A model generated the notes under the pieces. That model did not search any database, had not been told where the DNA came from, and saw only the letters and a program-made list of their open reading frames with translations. The position numbers were made by a program, and so were the translations under genes. Shown piece by piece: positions 1-12,250 of a stretch of 64,000 nt of DNA (positions within the stretch are counted from its first letter, which is position 1; each line of letters begins with the position of its first letter). Location of the stretch: the NCBI GenBank assembly GCA_036362985.1, contig JAYGXS010000004.1, forward strand, positions 70,602,203 to 70,666,202, written 5' to 3'. This DNA is from Ligula intestinalis. Lineage: Eukaryota; Platyhelminthes; Cestoda; Diphyllobothriidea; Diphyllobothriidae.

Positions 1-749
1 CACACGCAAGACCAGACAGCGAACGAAGCAAAATCGATCAGCCCATGGCCAACATTTACAGCCGTAACTTTAAACTGCTGATCAATGAAAATGAGTATTT
101 GCTTCGAAAAAGGGCAGCCGGCCCAGCTGTTCGAAACGTCAGCAAATCTCCAAATTTATTCCGGTGAGCAGAAGATGAATTACATTTTTTAATCGCAGCC
201 GAAATTACTGCACCAACTTGACACAACACGGTCAGAATAAACTTATTCATTTATATTATGCCTGGGGTACTTGAATCGCGTTTGTTTCTTTCCTGAGTAT
301 TTTGATCTTTAGGCTACCACAATCCTTGTGACAGACGAGGACATCAAGGCAGGCAGGCCGGCTGGTTTTTCTCTTCCTCCTCCATCGTTAGTTTTATGTA
401 CGAGAAGACGATGTGGCAACCTTCCTTGAACGTGAGCACCTGATCTCATTAGATAATGCCAGTGACCTCCACATACCGCGCCCAGAATTTCGGTGTTGGT
501 TCTCGAAGGTGATGACTGTCAGATATGGAATTGGAGTCTATCGTCCCCTTCCCATTCTAGGTAGCTGGCGCTTTTTTTCTCGGAAGGAGTAGGTAACTTT
601 AAAGGTCAGAGCTAGGGCTTATTTTATATCAAGGTATGCTTAGCGTTTTTTTTAAATGCGTGTTATTGTAAGGTCTGCGATTAGGGTTGTAATTCTGATT
701 TGCGTAAGAGCTTCGAGTAGGCAGCATTTACCCACGTAGTAGTAAGATA
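1..749. other. Unassigned sequence
   Basis: No recognisable coding region, RNA or repeat was found. The short open frames have no familiar motifs. Confidence 0.4.
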
Positions 750-905
750 GTGCTGCTGGCAAAGACTCGGGAGACTGGAATGGCCATTTCTGGCTTATGA
801 GCCGTCGGCAGTCAATCATACCCAGACCCAAGTTGTGTCCCGCCCGAGCCTCAGGTTCACGACCCTTTTTATCAGAGTCCTAGCTATTGAGCCACGAGCT
901 CGTTG
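750..905 (-). repeat. tRNA-derived SINE, copy 1
   Basis: Read on the minus strand, a tRNA-like head (A-box-like GTGGCTCAATAG, degenerate B-box GGTCGTGAACCTGAGG) is followed by a body containing AAGCCAGAAATGGCCATTCC. The body recurs at about 46440-46575 on the same strand. A pol III head joined to a shared non-tRNA body is the usual SINE design. The family name and full length are unknown. Confidence 0.5.
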
Positions 906-1385
906 TCTCGTCAGTTTATTAGCCTTTCTAGGATTTAACGCACAGTCATCTCTGTTACCGGACGGACGGAGTAGCTGCTCCCGTGTCTTCCAATTACGTC
1001 TGCAGTTTTATAATATTTCCCGGATCTGCATTGTGTTTTTATACGACCTGTAATATCTCTACAGCGCAACTCCCCATAAATGCGTGACGCCACAGACAAA
1101 AGTCATTCCACCCATAGGACCTCGCGCGAAGATGTGCCTCCGGCCAGACGCAGACTAACGCCTGACCACTCACCGCTGGTGAACGTGCGCACCATGCCTT
1201 TCTGTCCTGACCTCAATCCACAGTGGCTTGACCCCAATCCATCCACTGAGATCCCCGGGTTAGTAGACTAGCCTCTCTTAGTAGGTTGACCTCAATCCAT
1301 TCTGCACACAGACCGCACAGTGAATGCCGCCAGACATCCTTTCGTACCCGCTCCGACTTGGGACTAGTCTGCACGTGTCCGATAA
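906..1385. other. Unassigned sequence
   Basis: GC-richer than its surroundings with a few short open frames. None shows a motif I can name. Confidence 0.35.
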
Positions 1386-1512
1386 TCAAATTGCCTACAT
1401 ATCTATTATTCCATTCATTTTGTACAGAATATAGTGTTCCTACCGATCTGAACTCCTTTAGACATCTCGCTTCTCCTATGGAACTGGGCCTGGGAGATCG
1501 CAGCCGTTAGGT
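1386..1512 (+). repeat. Dispersed repeat E, plus copy
   Basis: Shares a core with four other places in the window (5565, 26530, 32215, 63770). The core runs from a TTTGTACA..ATA.TGTTCCTA block through GGCCT to GATCGCAGCCGTTAG. It could be part of an LTR or a SINE; the sequence alone does not decide. Confidence 0.5.
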
Positions 1513-2590
1513 TAGCCCACATTTACCTGAATATCTCGAGATAACTTCCTGTTTTTAGAGAAAATTTGTGTCAACTTAGACTACTGCGAACAAAAAGCCT
1601 CAACGAAGCTTTACGCTGCGATCACAGTAGAATCCATTGGCTTCATTTGGCTTGGCTGCGCTCACGATTCCTCGGATCCTTGAGGTAAATGGTCTTGTCC
1701 CTAGACTCCCTGAAACAGCTAGCTCGAGCTATGCAATATTTTTTGGCAACCGTGCTTATGGAATACTTTTAGATTGACATGAAGACGAAAGTTACAGATT
1801 GACGTCTTTATTTAGCAAGACATTTAGTGGAAATGTACAGCCAGTTTTCTAAAAATCACAGCCGACCTCGAATTACTCTCATGAGTTTAATTAGGAAATT
1901 TTCCATTGCCATATAAATGGATTGGGCACACTTAATACGCAGAATCAAAAAAAAGAGCTGATAAATGTCAAATAAACGGTGTTGACAAGTTCTAACTGAA
2001 TTATTATATTATCTAAATATCGCCTTCTCTAAAGTCTTACACTTCCGCTCAAAAAACCCCGGAAATTAGGTTATTTGACTTTTGTAAAAGCGGTAAACAG
2101 GGGGTGGATTAAAAAAGAGATGTTGTTCCGTTCCATCTTCCAAGAAATAGGGGCACAGAATGTCGTTCCAATGAGTCATGTCAATTGTTGCCATAACTTA
2201 ATGCCTCCTGAAGAGGTGCCAGCAGATGTTGACAGATCGCTACGAAAATAGTACAAAATCTGGGTCGAAAAGCAGCTGCTTCTGCAAGCTGAAGAATAGG
2301 CAAACTGCATTGCACCAAAATAAAAACAGGGCTGGATGATTCATCTACGTAATGAAACATTTAAGGCGAAGCCAAATCAAAAGCCTATCGTTGACGAAAG
2401 TAAGCGCGCAGAGGAACGCATTGCCTTCAAAAGAACTACAGCTCAGTTTTGAAAGAGTAATTGCCACGGAAGATCGCCCACCCGCCACCCTTTCTCGCCT
2501 ATTCCACATCCACGGCTACGTATGCCTTGCCAGTAACAACTTCAAGTTATGCTATCCAGCCGAAGGACTTGTTAATTTAAGAAGTATAAG
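1513..2590. other. Unassigned sequence
   Basis: AT-rich sequence. The plus open frame at 2352-2726 runs antisense into the PLE-A pLTR and shows no domain, so it is treated as chance. Confidence 0.4.
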
Positions 2591-2622
2591 AGGACTCGAT
2601 CGCTGGGACAATATGTTTATTC

Positions 2623-2664
2623 GCCTGGAGTTTCAAAATCCATTACAGATGCATAATCAGAGAC
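2623..2664 (-). ncRNA. Decayed hammerhead-like motif (family A)
   Basis: 42 nt. Stem I GUCU/AGGC and GAAAC remain. The core reads CUGAUUA instead of CUGANGA and the cleavage triplet is altered, so it is probably inactive. Found by alignment with the intact copy at 18754. Confidence 0.5.
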
Positions 2665-2944
2665 ATACTCGCAGAACAGTAGCAGAAACAGTTTATGTGT
2701 GCAGAGGGTTTTGTCGTAAAATTTAAACGTTAAGAAAAGATCGATAAATACCTAGTGTGCGTTATTCTGTTGCGTCAGCTATGACCATCTGGCCTTGTGG
2801 CGTTGGCATAAGATGATGTTGTGGCCTGTGCGTTCCCCGAGCGGCAATTTGATTTGGCCAAATTTAGTTTTAGCAACGAATATGGATTGGGCAAATCGTT
2901 GCACTTGTAGATGGCTTGGGGGCCCGCCAACCATGACTCAAGTT

Positions 2945-3218
2945 ATTCTCGGCTCACCTTCTGAGAGGATTTCAGCCTCATCAAATTCGAATGTGTGACC
3001 GGGTCTGGTCGAGTCAGCCGCAACCTGAGAATTGGCATCATTTCGCTGCAGTACCGCCACATTTTCGACAATTCGTTTCTTGAGAAGTCTGTTAGTTTTA
3101 CCGATAACGTTACTTTGCCAGCAGTTGCACCAGATTCTTTCGAAGACTTCAGATATTTCTTGTCGTAGCAGTGGGTCTCTCGGTTTCAGGATCTGATTCC
3201 TTATAGTTGCTTCCGGCC
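2945..3218 (-). pseudogene. PLE-A GIY-YIG endonuclease remnant
   Basis: Translated on the minus strand it gives a PLE-type GIY-YIG domain. The Cys-rich start RIWCNCWQ is followed by VIGKTNRLLKKR in place of YVGETGRLLRTR, then a NDANSQVAADS tail shared with the 42.4 kb copy (NDANSQAVKDGS). The canonical YVG is changed to VIG. In PLEs this domain nicks target DNA for reverse transcription. The upstream RT is missing and the upstream coding segment is inverted at 3263-3448. Confidence 0.75.
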
Positions 3219-3262
3219 TGTGACTAGAAGATAAAGTTTCCGGGGTTCAATACAGTCGACAG

Positions 3263-3448
3263 ATGTTCAGAGAAAATGGCTATCCACGCAACTTCGCCAA
3301 GCAGTGCTTGCGCAAACGAGATGGCGAACAACGTCGCACCATCCCCAACATTTGGCGAGTGATTCCGTACGTCAAGAACGTCTTGGAGGCTATCGGTCAC
3401 CTTCTTGAACCACTTGGAGCTGGAGTTGCACACACGCTATCTTCTTAA
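3263..3448 (+). pseudogene. PLE-A linker segment (inverted)
   Basis: The 61-codon plus frame MFRENGYPRNF...IPYVKNVLEAIGHLLEPLGAGVAH matches the region between RT and GIY-YIG in PLEs. Compare LPYVKNVSEAVCRLLTLLGVGMAH at 40.35 kb and IPCVKNVSKAAARLVKPFG at 54.8 kb. It ends exactly where the minus-strand neighbour begins (VAH then RPEAT), so both come from one copy rearranged during or after insertion. Confidence 0.75.
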
Positions 3449-5564
3449 AATCCCTGAAAAACGAGCATATTTCCAACAACTAGAGGTATTAACAATAATT
3501 CCCGGCTCCACGCCATCACCTCCGAACATAAATGCAAATGCTCCCTTACAGGCTACAAAGAGAACGCATAATCAGACCTGACATCTCTAAACCTCTGGTG
3601 TACGGATCAACTTAGATGCAAATCTGGATTTATGCCTTACATTTTGGTTTATGCCCAAGAGCGTGCCGAATTAAATGATAACTTTTGTTCGGATCACAAT
3701 TAAAACGAGGCACGATAACTCACAATCAACAGCCTCCCACATTAACAGGCACAAAGCCAGACCTAATGGGAAATCTTTAGTGAGGTTGCGAGAGTATGCA
3801 CAACTACGCAGGTCGTTAGCAGAATCATATTGACTAATTCGAATCCAGTTATTAATGTTCTGTTCGCCAGCATGAGCTGCGTTCCTTTTTTACAAATATC
3901 ATTGCCGAAACAAAGTCCCTAAATCACAATTCAGGTAAGAAAAAGTTGGTTGGGAATAACTTTACTGCAAGAAGATGAACCGTTAAAGGATTTTGGACGA
4001 GCCAATAGCAAGCTATGTCTGCATGCCAGTTGTGCCCGTGACGTTGTGTGTTGTTGTGTAGCTTTGCCTGAGCGCTAAGTAATCTGCCATCTGCAGCAAA
4101 ACAAATGAAGCGGGAGTATCGATTGGTAATTAAGCAGCAAGTTGATCGATAGCATGATAAAGGCCAATAGCGCGTGCAGTGGATGATTACGTAGGAAAGA
4201 AGAGCCTGACAGAGCGAAGGCAGGATTAGGCGCGCACAGTTACGCTAGGCGGCAGACTTCTACACGTTCCCTTGCGTCTCGACCAGCTGCAGCCAATCCC
4301 AGCAGAATAAAACATCGATTGACTTCACAGCTTTGATAAGCCTAATGTTGTCCCTCACGCGGGGGAGCATTCAAAAGGAAAATATATTGAGATCGCTTGT
4401 CAAGAAGCGCGTCCCATTTACCCCTCGGCTAGCTCTGAGGTGGATTGAAATGACGCCGAATCAGTTTGTTTTGTATAAGAAACATGAGTAAGTAACCGTT
4501 TGGATAAGTTAACTGGACGAAGGGTATAGATAGTGGGGCCTTATGGAGAGGCCTGAGTGAGTGCTACTCGAAGAAATATACAACAGGCGAATGAGCTGTT
4601 GGTTCGAAAGCGAAGCGCAGAACTAACAGAGGTCAGGGGACTTGGAGAAGCAAGAAACGCGAATGGGAATGGGGATAAGGACCTAAGCGGTAGTCATCAT
4701 GCATGTGTTAAATGACGTGTCTCTAGAACACCTGTTTCAGCCCACTGAAAGTTGTTTCTATGCTTCTTGCTACCATGACGGATGGAACAGGAGATTTCGT
4801 GCTTCGGGTGAGTACTCAGATGCACACAAAAATGCCATTTCAAGGGCTCATAATGTCAAATCGATCAAAACAAGTGATTACAGCCAGTCAAATCCTTTTT
4901 AAATCAAGAACCTGATTGATCAAGCTCGCAGTTAAATCGGTGACAGCGAGCGCAAGAATTACCGTATGCGGTGACTAAGTTGCGATTCTTATTGTTGACA
5001 AAGCTACCGGTTGGAAAGAACAGTAAATTGCAGAGTCAGGTGATAATGCTGAGCACAAGTTCAAGTCAAGTTAAATATTGGGGACTGTACTGACATCATA
5101 CAGGGTCAGTGGAAGATTATTGGACTACTTTTCCAGATCCTCAGCGACTCGGAGTGAGGTGTTTGATTGATGGCCATCCCTTCTGGCAGATCGCTGCCAT
5201 TCAGATCCATGCATAGTTCAGGAAGATGAGAATAAATTGTAAAATGGAGGCCCTTTTTGTTGTTTTTCGTTCATCCTAAAGTTAGAGGAAGCATCGCAAG
5301 TGGCGACACAATGGTGGAGGTCTGCAGGGATACTGATCGGTGCCTCCATGTTCGACGGGCAGGCAGCCACGCAGGCAAAATGTTAGATGTCTTCAGTTGA
5401 GGGGGGAAATAGAGTAAGGATATAAAACTGGATATGATTAAACTGAACTGCAATAGTGGGAACTTACCATGCATTGCCTTCATTTGTTTACTAGATCTTG
5501 TTGTCTCGACAGTTCTACCGCGTGGGGTTGAGTAATTTAAACCCAAGCAACTGCAATCATCAGA
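3449..5564. other. Unassigned sequence
   Basis: No coding motif, structured RNA or obvious repeat was recognised. Short frames at 4699-4902 (plus) and 5271-5546 (minus) have no familiar features. Confidence 0.4.
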
Positions 5565-5690
5565 CCATGGTTACTCAGTAGAGAAGATGTCTTGGGAAGT
5601 CCAGAATAAAAGGACTAGTTTATTGTGTAAAAAGAAGAACAGAGAATAGACAGGAAGAAAACTGACTACGGAGAGTACGACCAGCCAAAC
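5565..5690 (-). repeat. Dispersed repeat E, minus copy
   Basis: Aligns with 26530-26650 in the same orientation: CATGGTTA.TCAGTA, TCTTGG.AAG.CCAGAATAA, then an A- and G-rich run ACAGAGAATAGA. It lies just 3' of the Gypsy remnant as read on the minus strand, so it could be LTR-derived; this is not proven. Confidence 0.45.
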
Positions 5691-5879
5691 GGCAGGCCAT
5701 GTCCAAAGTTAGGGAATAGTTGCAAGAGCCCATTGCGAGCAATGGATGAGTTAGCTTCAGGCTACTGATAAGCCTAAACAGTGTGGGGTGCGTGCGTGCT
5801 CCCCAGCCACCCGGGGGCAAAGGTTACGCCTCGAAGGCGAACTTTGGCCATCACGCTGGATCAAGCGACTGGGCGGCCA

Positions 5880-6600
5880 AGATTGGCCTGCGAGACCATG
5901 TCTGCGGCATCTCGCGTTTGGAGGATGTGGGCTGCAGCACCGCTACAGTTCCGACAAGTTCGTGTCTAGGACCCAAAGTCTTTCCGTGTTTTGGATAAAA
6001 GGGAACAGCTGCCTACCAGGCTGACCCTTGTTTGCATCCGAGAGTTGGGGTGACCTAAGAAGGTAGGTGACGAGGCCTCCGCCCAAAATTGAAGGCTCAA
6101 AGGGGCGATGGGAAGAAGTAGAAACATCGCATGGCATTGCACCGTGGCCAGTGTCAAGCGAAATGTCCTGGAATGGGAGGTCTACGACACCCTTGTCCTC
6201 AGAAGAATTGGTGGGATACTAATCTGCAACCACAAGTTTAAGATCGATTCCTTCAACAGGGTGTCAATTTTGGCATCTTCTGTGGGACAGATATCAGAGA
6301 GGAACGTGGAGATATAGTCTAGCCAGCGGATCGGACAGGGTACGCGGTTGTTGGAGTTTCGCTGGAGAGCGTAGAAGATCAGTCAGTGGTCTGCACAGAT
6401 GAAGACCTTGCCCTTAAGAAATGGCTGCCAGCCCTTCAGAAGCACATATCTAGTCACATACTTTCGTATCAGTGCAAACGCAAAGAAAGCTTACTGAAAA
6501 AAGCAGTTGATAAAACTACGGATAACCGCCCGAGGATCCTCTCTAGGATTGCCTCTCTGGCCAATGTTGGTGGTGGGTGCCCTGAATTACTGAATAGGAT
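5880..6600 (-). mobile_element. Ty3/Gypsy pol remnant (RNase H and integrase zinc finger)
   Basis: Minus-strand translation gives an RNase H-like stretch at about 6430-6190: KGKVFICADH, then a stop, LIFYALQRNSNN and IRWLDYISTFLSDI. This matches the Gypsy pattern TDHKPLTFAL...RQLDYISQFTSDI. About 6160-5880 gives CDVSTSSHRPFEP followed in a shifted frame by LGHPNSRMQT and TRTCRNC, the HHCC zinc-binding start of integrase. CDVST..RPFVP-like wording is typical of flatworm Gypsy elements as I recall them. At least one stop and one frameshift break it. The integrase catalytic core and RT were not found. Confidence 0.65.
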
Positions 6601-9600
6601 CAGTTAAATTCAGTCCAGCTTACTAAAAGACTGAATCCTAAAACAGCATGCACGGCCTGAATATTTCTTCTTCTTAGAAATGTCTGATATGCGCATCTGA
6701 TTAATTAAAAAAAGTTCACTGTATTTACACGCGGTTACTGTCAAAACAATTCCCCTTTCTTTCGTTCCCTAAACGCAATGTGTAATTTTTTAAATGAAAA
6801 GAGACAAAGTATGAGGAATCGGTTGGTTGCGGGTGATATCGGTCTAGTTACCCAGTGCTTATCTCTGCCCGCAACGAATATTTTTTTCTTTTGATCACGT
6901 GCTTAACCAACGAACTTCGTCTTATGCGCCTCCTGCTGAAATTTCTTGGATATTGCATTTTACTGAAAGTGAAAGTTGCTGGGCGTGTAGAGACGTTTGA
7001 ACTGGTACCTTACTGTGTGAATAGGATAAAGATAGCCAACCTATCCATACCACAGAGGATGAAATGCCGTCATCCCAATAAACAATATCAAATAAGCAGA
7101 ATCCCACTTTGGGTCCCAGATGAGTAAGCGAAAACCCCACTCGTATGTAATAAATGAACGTGTGTAAAAAGGATTATACTATCTGGACAATATAAAGGAC
7201 AGGAAATAAAAATAAAACAGAAAGTTTACCAAAGTAGAAAAAAAAGGAGTAATTATCTAGTGTTTCTCAACAAATAAGCCTACAACAGTTAAACTGTTAA
7301 TTTAAAGTAAAAAAATCAAATGTAAAGTAAAAAAAACAATAAACTGTAAACTGAACTTAAATTTAAATAAATGAAATAAACCGAATAAAATAAGCTATGC
7401 TAAGGTTGTTGTGCATTTAAATGGACGGTGTTCGTGGCGGTTCGCTGCAAGAACTTTACCAATCTAACTACAGAACGGTAAGCTGCGCCACCGGGAAGGC
7501 GAAGTAGGTGACCTCTTTACCACCAGTTACTTTTTCAGAACTATTAAGACACCCAATAAACTATGAAGTACAAGAGGATAAAACAAATTCTTAATTTTTC
7601 ACACTCAAAAATGTAAGTAATTAGAAAATGTCAGTATATATCTTTGTTGAAGTAGGGCGCGCTATTTTTTGCGAAAACAATAGATAAGTTAAACCATTTC
7701 AGGGACCCAAATTAGAATATCACCGTTTTAAATATGCTTGCAGGGCCGTTGCAATTATGATTCTCCTACGATGTGAGGTACAGCGACTGATAATGGACAG
7801 CGCCGGTTAATATGCCGTATTAGCCTCTATTTAAGTCCTTACGTGTTTCCGGCATCCAGCCCACGTTCCTTTAGATGATTTACTGTTGGAGTGATTCCTT
7901 TCCAATCAACGCGACCGAGATTTTATGTGAAATCGTACAAAGCAGTCATTCAGGTGGTTGAAATCGATCACCTAGTCAGACTGTTCCTAATACAGCCAAG
8001 GTCGTTATTAAAAGCTCCCTGGTTATCTCCATTGAGGTGTTAACAAGTGGTGTTAATAAAATTCGTTTATCGCTAACATTTATTCTCTTACACGCAATTT
8101 GGTATAAAAAGAGACCTTTTATCGTTCTATGATCGCCATAAAACGCAAACTAAATGTCAGATAGACATGGAACTGTGCACTCTACCCTAATAATACAAGT
8201 AGTCTTGTCAAAATATCCCATGAACTAAACATAGTGCCATGCCTGAATAGTAATCCTAACATTAACATTAGCCTTGACTCGAAAGATACTAATAACATAA
8301 AGGTCTCTGAAAATAATTGCAAGGCTCACAAGGAGATAAGAGGTTCCGTTCTTTGTTTTATTCGCAAACATAGCGTCTGATTCGACTCAGTTTATTGCAA
8401 TTGCGCCTCCGCATATCGGGTAAATAGGAGCATAAATATAAAATTTGACCACTAATTCTCAGGAAAATCTGAAATTCGGTCACAAATATCGATTTTTACT
8501 TTGCGTTTATTTTGAAAAAGGTGAAATGCACAGATATCCGTCAGCAGAATATCTAAATGAGGCGCTTTCTGACTGGGTAACTTATTACAGCAGGTTTGTA
8601 ATTATTTCAGGCATCTGAATATCCGACGTCTTTTGCAAATGTTTGGTTTTTCTCAACAATGAGTTTCTGTGTTTGGATGGGTCTAAGGATACAACACAAA
8701 TGACCATCACTCTAAAAGAGATTATTTGAAATCTCACTATTTTGGTATATGATTTTGAGAAAGAGTTCATTAGGGGGATTTTTACAAAACACTAAGAGCA
8801 GAATATTTATTTATGAAAAAAAGCTTGAAAGCACAGGAAATCATGACATATTCGGTGGAATTTCAAGGATGGTCTGAAATTAGTTTTGATCAAATACTAG
8901 AAATGTCGGTAAGGCAACTTGACGTATTAAACGTTATTATGATGCACACAAAATGAAATTTTTATGCCTGCATCTAGAAATTTTATTTGCCTTTATTGGT
9001 CAAAGTAAGGGCGTCTTTTTCACATTTTCGGAATGTGCCGATTTGTTGAAAAATTGGATTTGCCAAAAAAATACTTTTATTAATATTTTGAATATGTTTG
9101 CTTCTAATTATGTCACAGATTTCTTTTGTGAGGCAATGTCGGTTTGCGAGTAATTATCAACATTTCGCGAACTCCGGCAATGTGCACCGTATGTTTTTGT
9201 ACGTTGCACTCCCTACTTCGCCATTGGAACCTGTCAACTCCCCTATTCTGCATATTCACAGTTGCCACGGATAAAATCCTCCCATTTAACATTTTATATA
9301 AAGGAACAAACGGATTTTTGATTTCAATCAATGCAGGGAATAAGTTGTCCTAACTGACAAATAACGATAGAAAGACCATCACACAAAATTACCCGAAAAA
9401 TTCGTTTTAGCAACAGGCAGCAAACAATCTCAAACTATCTTCATAAGTTTTCATTACTGTTTTTATTTATGATATACATTGATATGCATGAAGCACTGGC
9501 GACCAAAGACTTCATATTCGGGAAATTATTTTGAGGTGACAAAATTTGTTAGCAGAGTATATAGACCAAATTAAATTTCAGAAGGATGGTATTCTAATAT

Positions 9601-10513
9601 TTTCGACCATCTGCTTAAGCGTCTGAAAAACTGACCTCCCAAATGATGTTTATTGTTCCGCTCGTTCCAAATGCCCGGATAACGCCGAGACTGTCTTAAT
9701 TGAAATAAAGAAAATTTCATTTATTTAAGTAACTGTTTTGAAGGCAATAATGGACTCAAATGGAAAGCATTAATTGGCTATAAACCACGTACTAATAATC
9801 GCATAAAGAAGACTTTAACTGACTATTGTTCTTGCTCTTAAAGTTTTGAAAATTCGAAAAAAGTATTTAGTGCCAGTAAAATTGAATTGTGCATTGATTG
9901 TTAATTGTACGTGCATAATCCCCCACGCCTTCTTTAGCTCATATGTGTTCATGAACACTTTCTTAGCAGTGCTTAAATGCCCACGGATAATATACCCAAC
10001 GGATAATCACGTCACATTATGTAAACCTGTCACTAATAGAAACCAGTTATTTAAACTGGGATATTCCATTCCTTCAGAAAGCAACAATAACGAAGTAACG
10101 AAAAACGTGGTCACTTGGGCATAAGATTTAAAGGGTATTCATGGTTACCTACACAGATGGACAACTATACACTCCACAATGTTAACTATTCCTACGGATG
10201 AAATTCGCACAAGTAAGTCTGAAAGGAAGTACATGTTTCATCCCGTAAATTACTTTGAAAGTCATCATTCATATAGTATCCAAGAATTGCAGTTAGACTA
10301 ATGAGATCTGATGCATACCGTAAACATTACCGACCCATATTTACTCGCCGGAGCCATTTATGAGATTAATCGTGAACGATACAAGTCCTGCACAAAGGTT
10401 GGCAAGAGAAACGCATTCTAAATTCGAAGGATTGATAATAATTTGGAATACATAACAGGGTAATATTATAAAAACTCGGAAGTATGCAAATTGAAGAGGG
10501 GAATTAGTAAAGT
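6601..10513. other. AT-rich sequence without recognisable genes
   Basis: Long AT-rich stretch with an A-rich low-complexity run near 7290-7395. Frames such as 6855-7127 and 9846-10124 show no domains. No RNA gene was recognised. Confidence 0.45.
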
Positions 10514-10850
10514 GTGACGGTCCTGAGATCAGCCCCTGCACAGACACTTTTTCTTCCTAGCCAAAGTTTGCGCTGCCGCCCACCCTTTGGCCGTCTAGCT
10601 GCATGCTACATTTGCCTAACTCAGCACAGGCAAGCATGTGCCAAGCCGTCGCCTACACCCGTCTCAAGGTCGAGCCACTACCTTGAGTCCCCGTAAGAAC
10701 TCGAGCCAACCAGAGAGGATCATTTCTTGATTGATTGGAGTACATCCCTAGCTCCCGTGACATGTGCTCAGAGGCACAGCGCCCACACGCAACAACTGGC
10801 TTGTTTACTGTAAGTAGATTTTTTCTGCTGAGCATTTGTTAGCTCCAACT
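10514..10850. other. GC-richer island, unassigned
   Basis: Base composition differs sharply from the flanks, suggesting an inserted repeat. No protein motif was read on either strand. Confidence 0.3.
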
Positions 10851-11709
10851 TGTCTTACTTTCTTCTGACTTAGGGAAACCTTTTGTACTTGATAATCACT
10901 TCTTTGGAAGAGATACGCTTTCAGGAGGAAAAGGAACCAACCTGTTGAGAGTCCTCTCTTTTTCTCTCCGCTTCATTTGACTGTTAGCGCAATTAAAAAC
11001 AATTTTCAGATTTTCGTGCAGATGCTATTCGTTGTTCTGCATTTTATCTGTGCTTTTGTGATGCAGGCAAAAATAAATCAGTGGACTTATATCAGTTCTG
11101 GTTTTGCTGGAAAGAAATGAAGCAATGCAAATCGACGTACACCATCACACAAAATATATACTTGTTGAAAAATATCTCTTTGGTAAGTGTTCAACATGAC
11201 ATACAAACGGTGAGGTTTTGGTAGAATAGGCATTTCTACTGAAAAAAAAACAATTTGCTACATTAGGTTTTCGATATAACGGAAATATGGGTCAATAAAT
11301 ACAGCAAGTAGTTAAATTTACAATGATATTTGAGTGTTATTGACTAAATTATATTCTGACAAAACTTGTCTTTGATGTAACTCTAACGAGCAGATTAACA
11401 GAATTTAAATAAGCAGACTCGTACATGTACATGTTTTCTATCCATATTTTCTATGCTTCTTATACTACTTAGCGTCTTGAGAGTAGGCAGTTTGTTTATC
11501 TGTTAAATTTACGGCAAACTGCATGCATACTTGTTTAACGTTTTGGTAATCTGGAGAGGTTATATTAACTAAGACTTAAATCTAAATCAAACAAAAAGGT
11601 GGCATTTAAAACGGACTTCACATCCCAAAACAAAAAACCAGAAAATGCTGGAAATGCCCTAATCAGCCAAACCAATCGCAGCTGCATTGTGCAGTTGACT
11701 GTTTGGCTG
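10851..11709. other. AT-rich, unassigned
   Basis: Nothing recognisable. Confidence 0.4.
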
Positions 11710-12250
11710 TTAACGCAGCAATGAGGGTTTGTTGGAGCCGGACAGGGGGGGGGGGGATTTAAAGGAGAGGAAAAGCCGTTATGTTGTTGTTGGCCGTGCC
11801 AACCTCAGAGTTTGCAGGAGGTTCTTTTGGGTTGTTTGTTGGAACGTTATATATGACCCCGAAGGCTTCGTTGGGTAACACACAATGTCCAGGGTCAACC
11901 ATGTGGGCGAAAATGGCGCTGTTTATACTGCTGACTTAACGTTTGCTCAGCTATGACGGGAGGTGCTCCCATATCCTTTTTGATGAGCGGTGACTTGTGC
12001 CACCCATATAACCTGTTCTACAGGAGCAAGTAAATGAGTAGAGGCACACAGAAGTGATCTGAGCTGGTAGTCTATCTTTGCGATCATCATGCAGAATCAG
12101 GTTACTTGAAAATAACGCATGATCTTTCGCTGCTGGGAAGGTTTCTTGCAGGTATTAGTTAGAGCACCTTCTTAGAAATGTCCTTGCCACATCCCCTTGA
12201 AATGCAACTTTGGGTAATAGCATCGTATGTTCAACAAGGAGACTGCTAGG
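11710..12250 (+). repeat. Dispersed repeat I, copy 1 (with G12 tract)
   Basis: Opens with TTTGTTGGAGCCGGACAG followed by 12 G (11745-11756); the same phrase with 9 G is at 40139-40165. Further along, AACCTCAGAG.TTGCAGGA and a CACAATGTCCAGGGTCAAC stretch align with 41195-41470. The phrase ACAGGAGCAAGT also occurs at 28855. It is a diverged multicopy repeat of unknown class. Confidence 0.45.

Larger units (their letters stand above)
2590..3448 (-). mobile_element. PLE family A fragment with a 5' inversion
   Basis: The minus-strand part (about 3218 to 2945) translates as the PLE linker and GIY-YIG region: RPEATIRN-like start, then RIWCNCWQSN and GKTNRLL, matching RIWCSCGQSNYVGETGRLL of the 40.3 kb copy. 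It continues into a 3' UTR and a hammerhead-bearing pLTR ending near 2590. The adjacent plus-strand stretch 3263-3448 encodes the piece that should lie just upstream (NGYPRNF to GAGVAH). The 5' segment is therefore inverted relative to the rest. Full PLEs also encode an RT, which is absent, so this copy is dead. Confidence 0.8.

Noticed and set aside
2352..2726. 124-codon plus frame
   Set aside because: Runs antisense through the PLE-A pLTR and hammerhead and has no domain.
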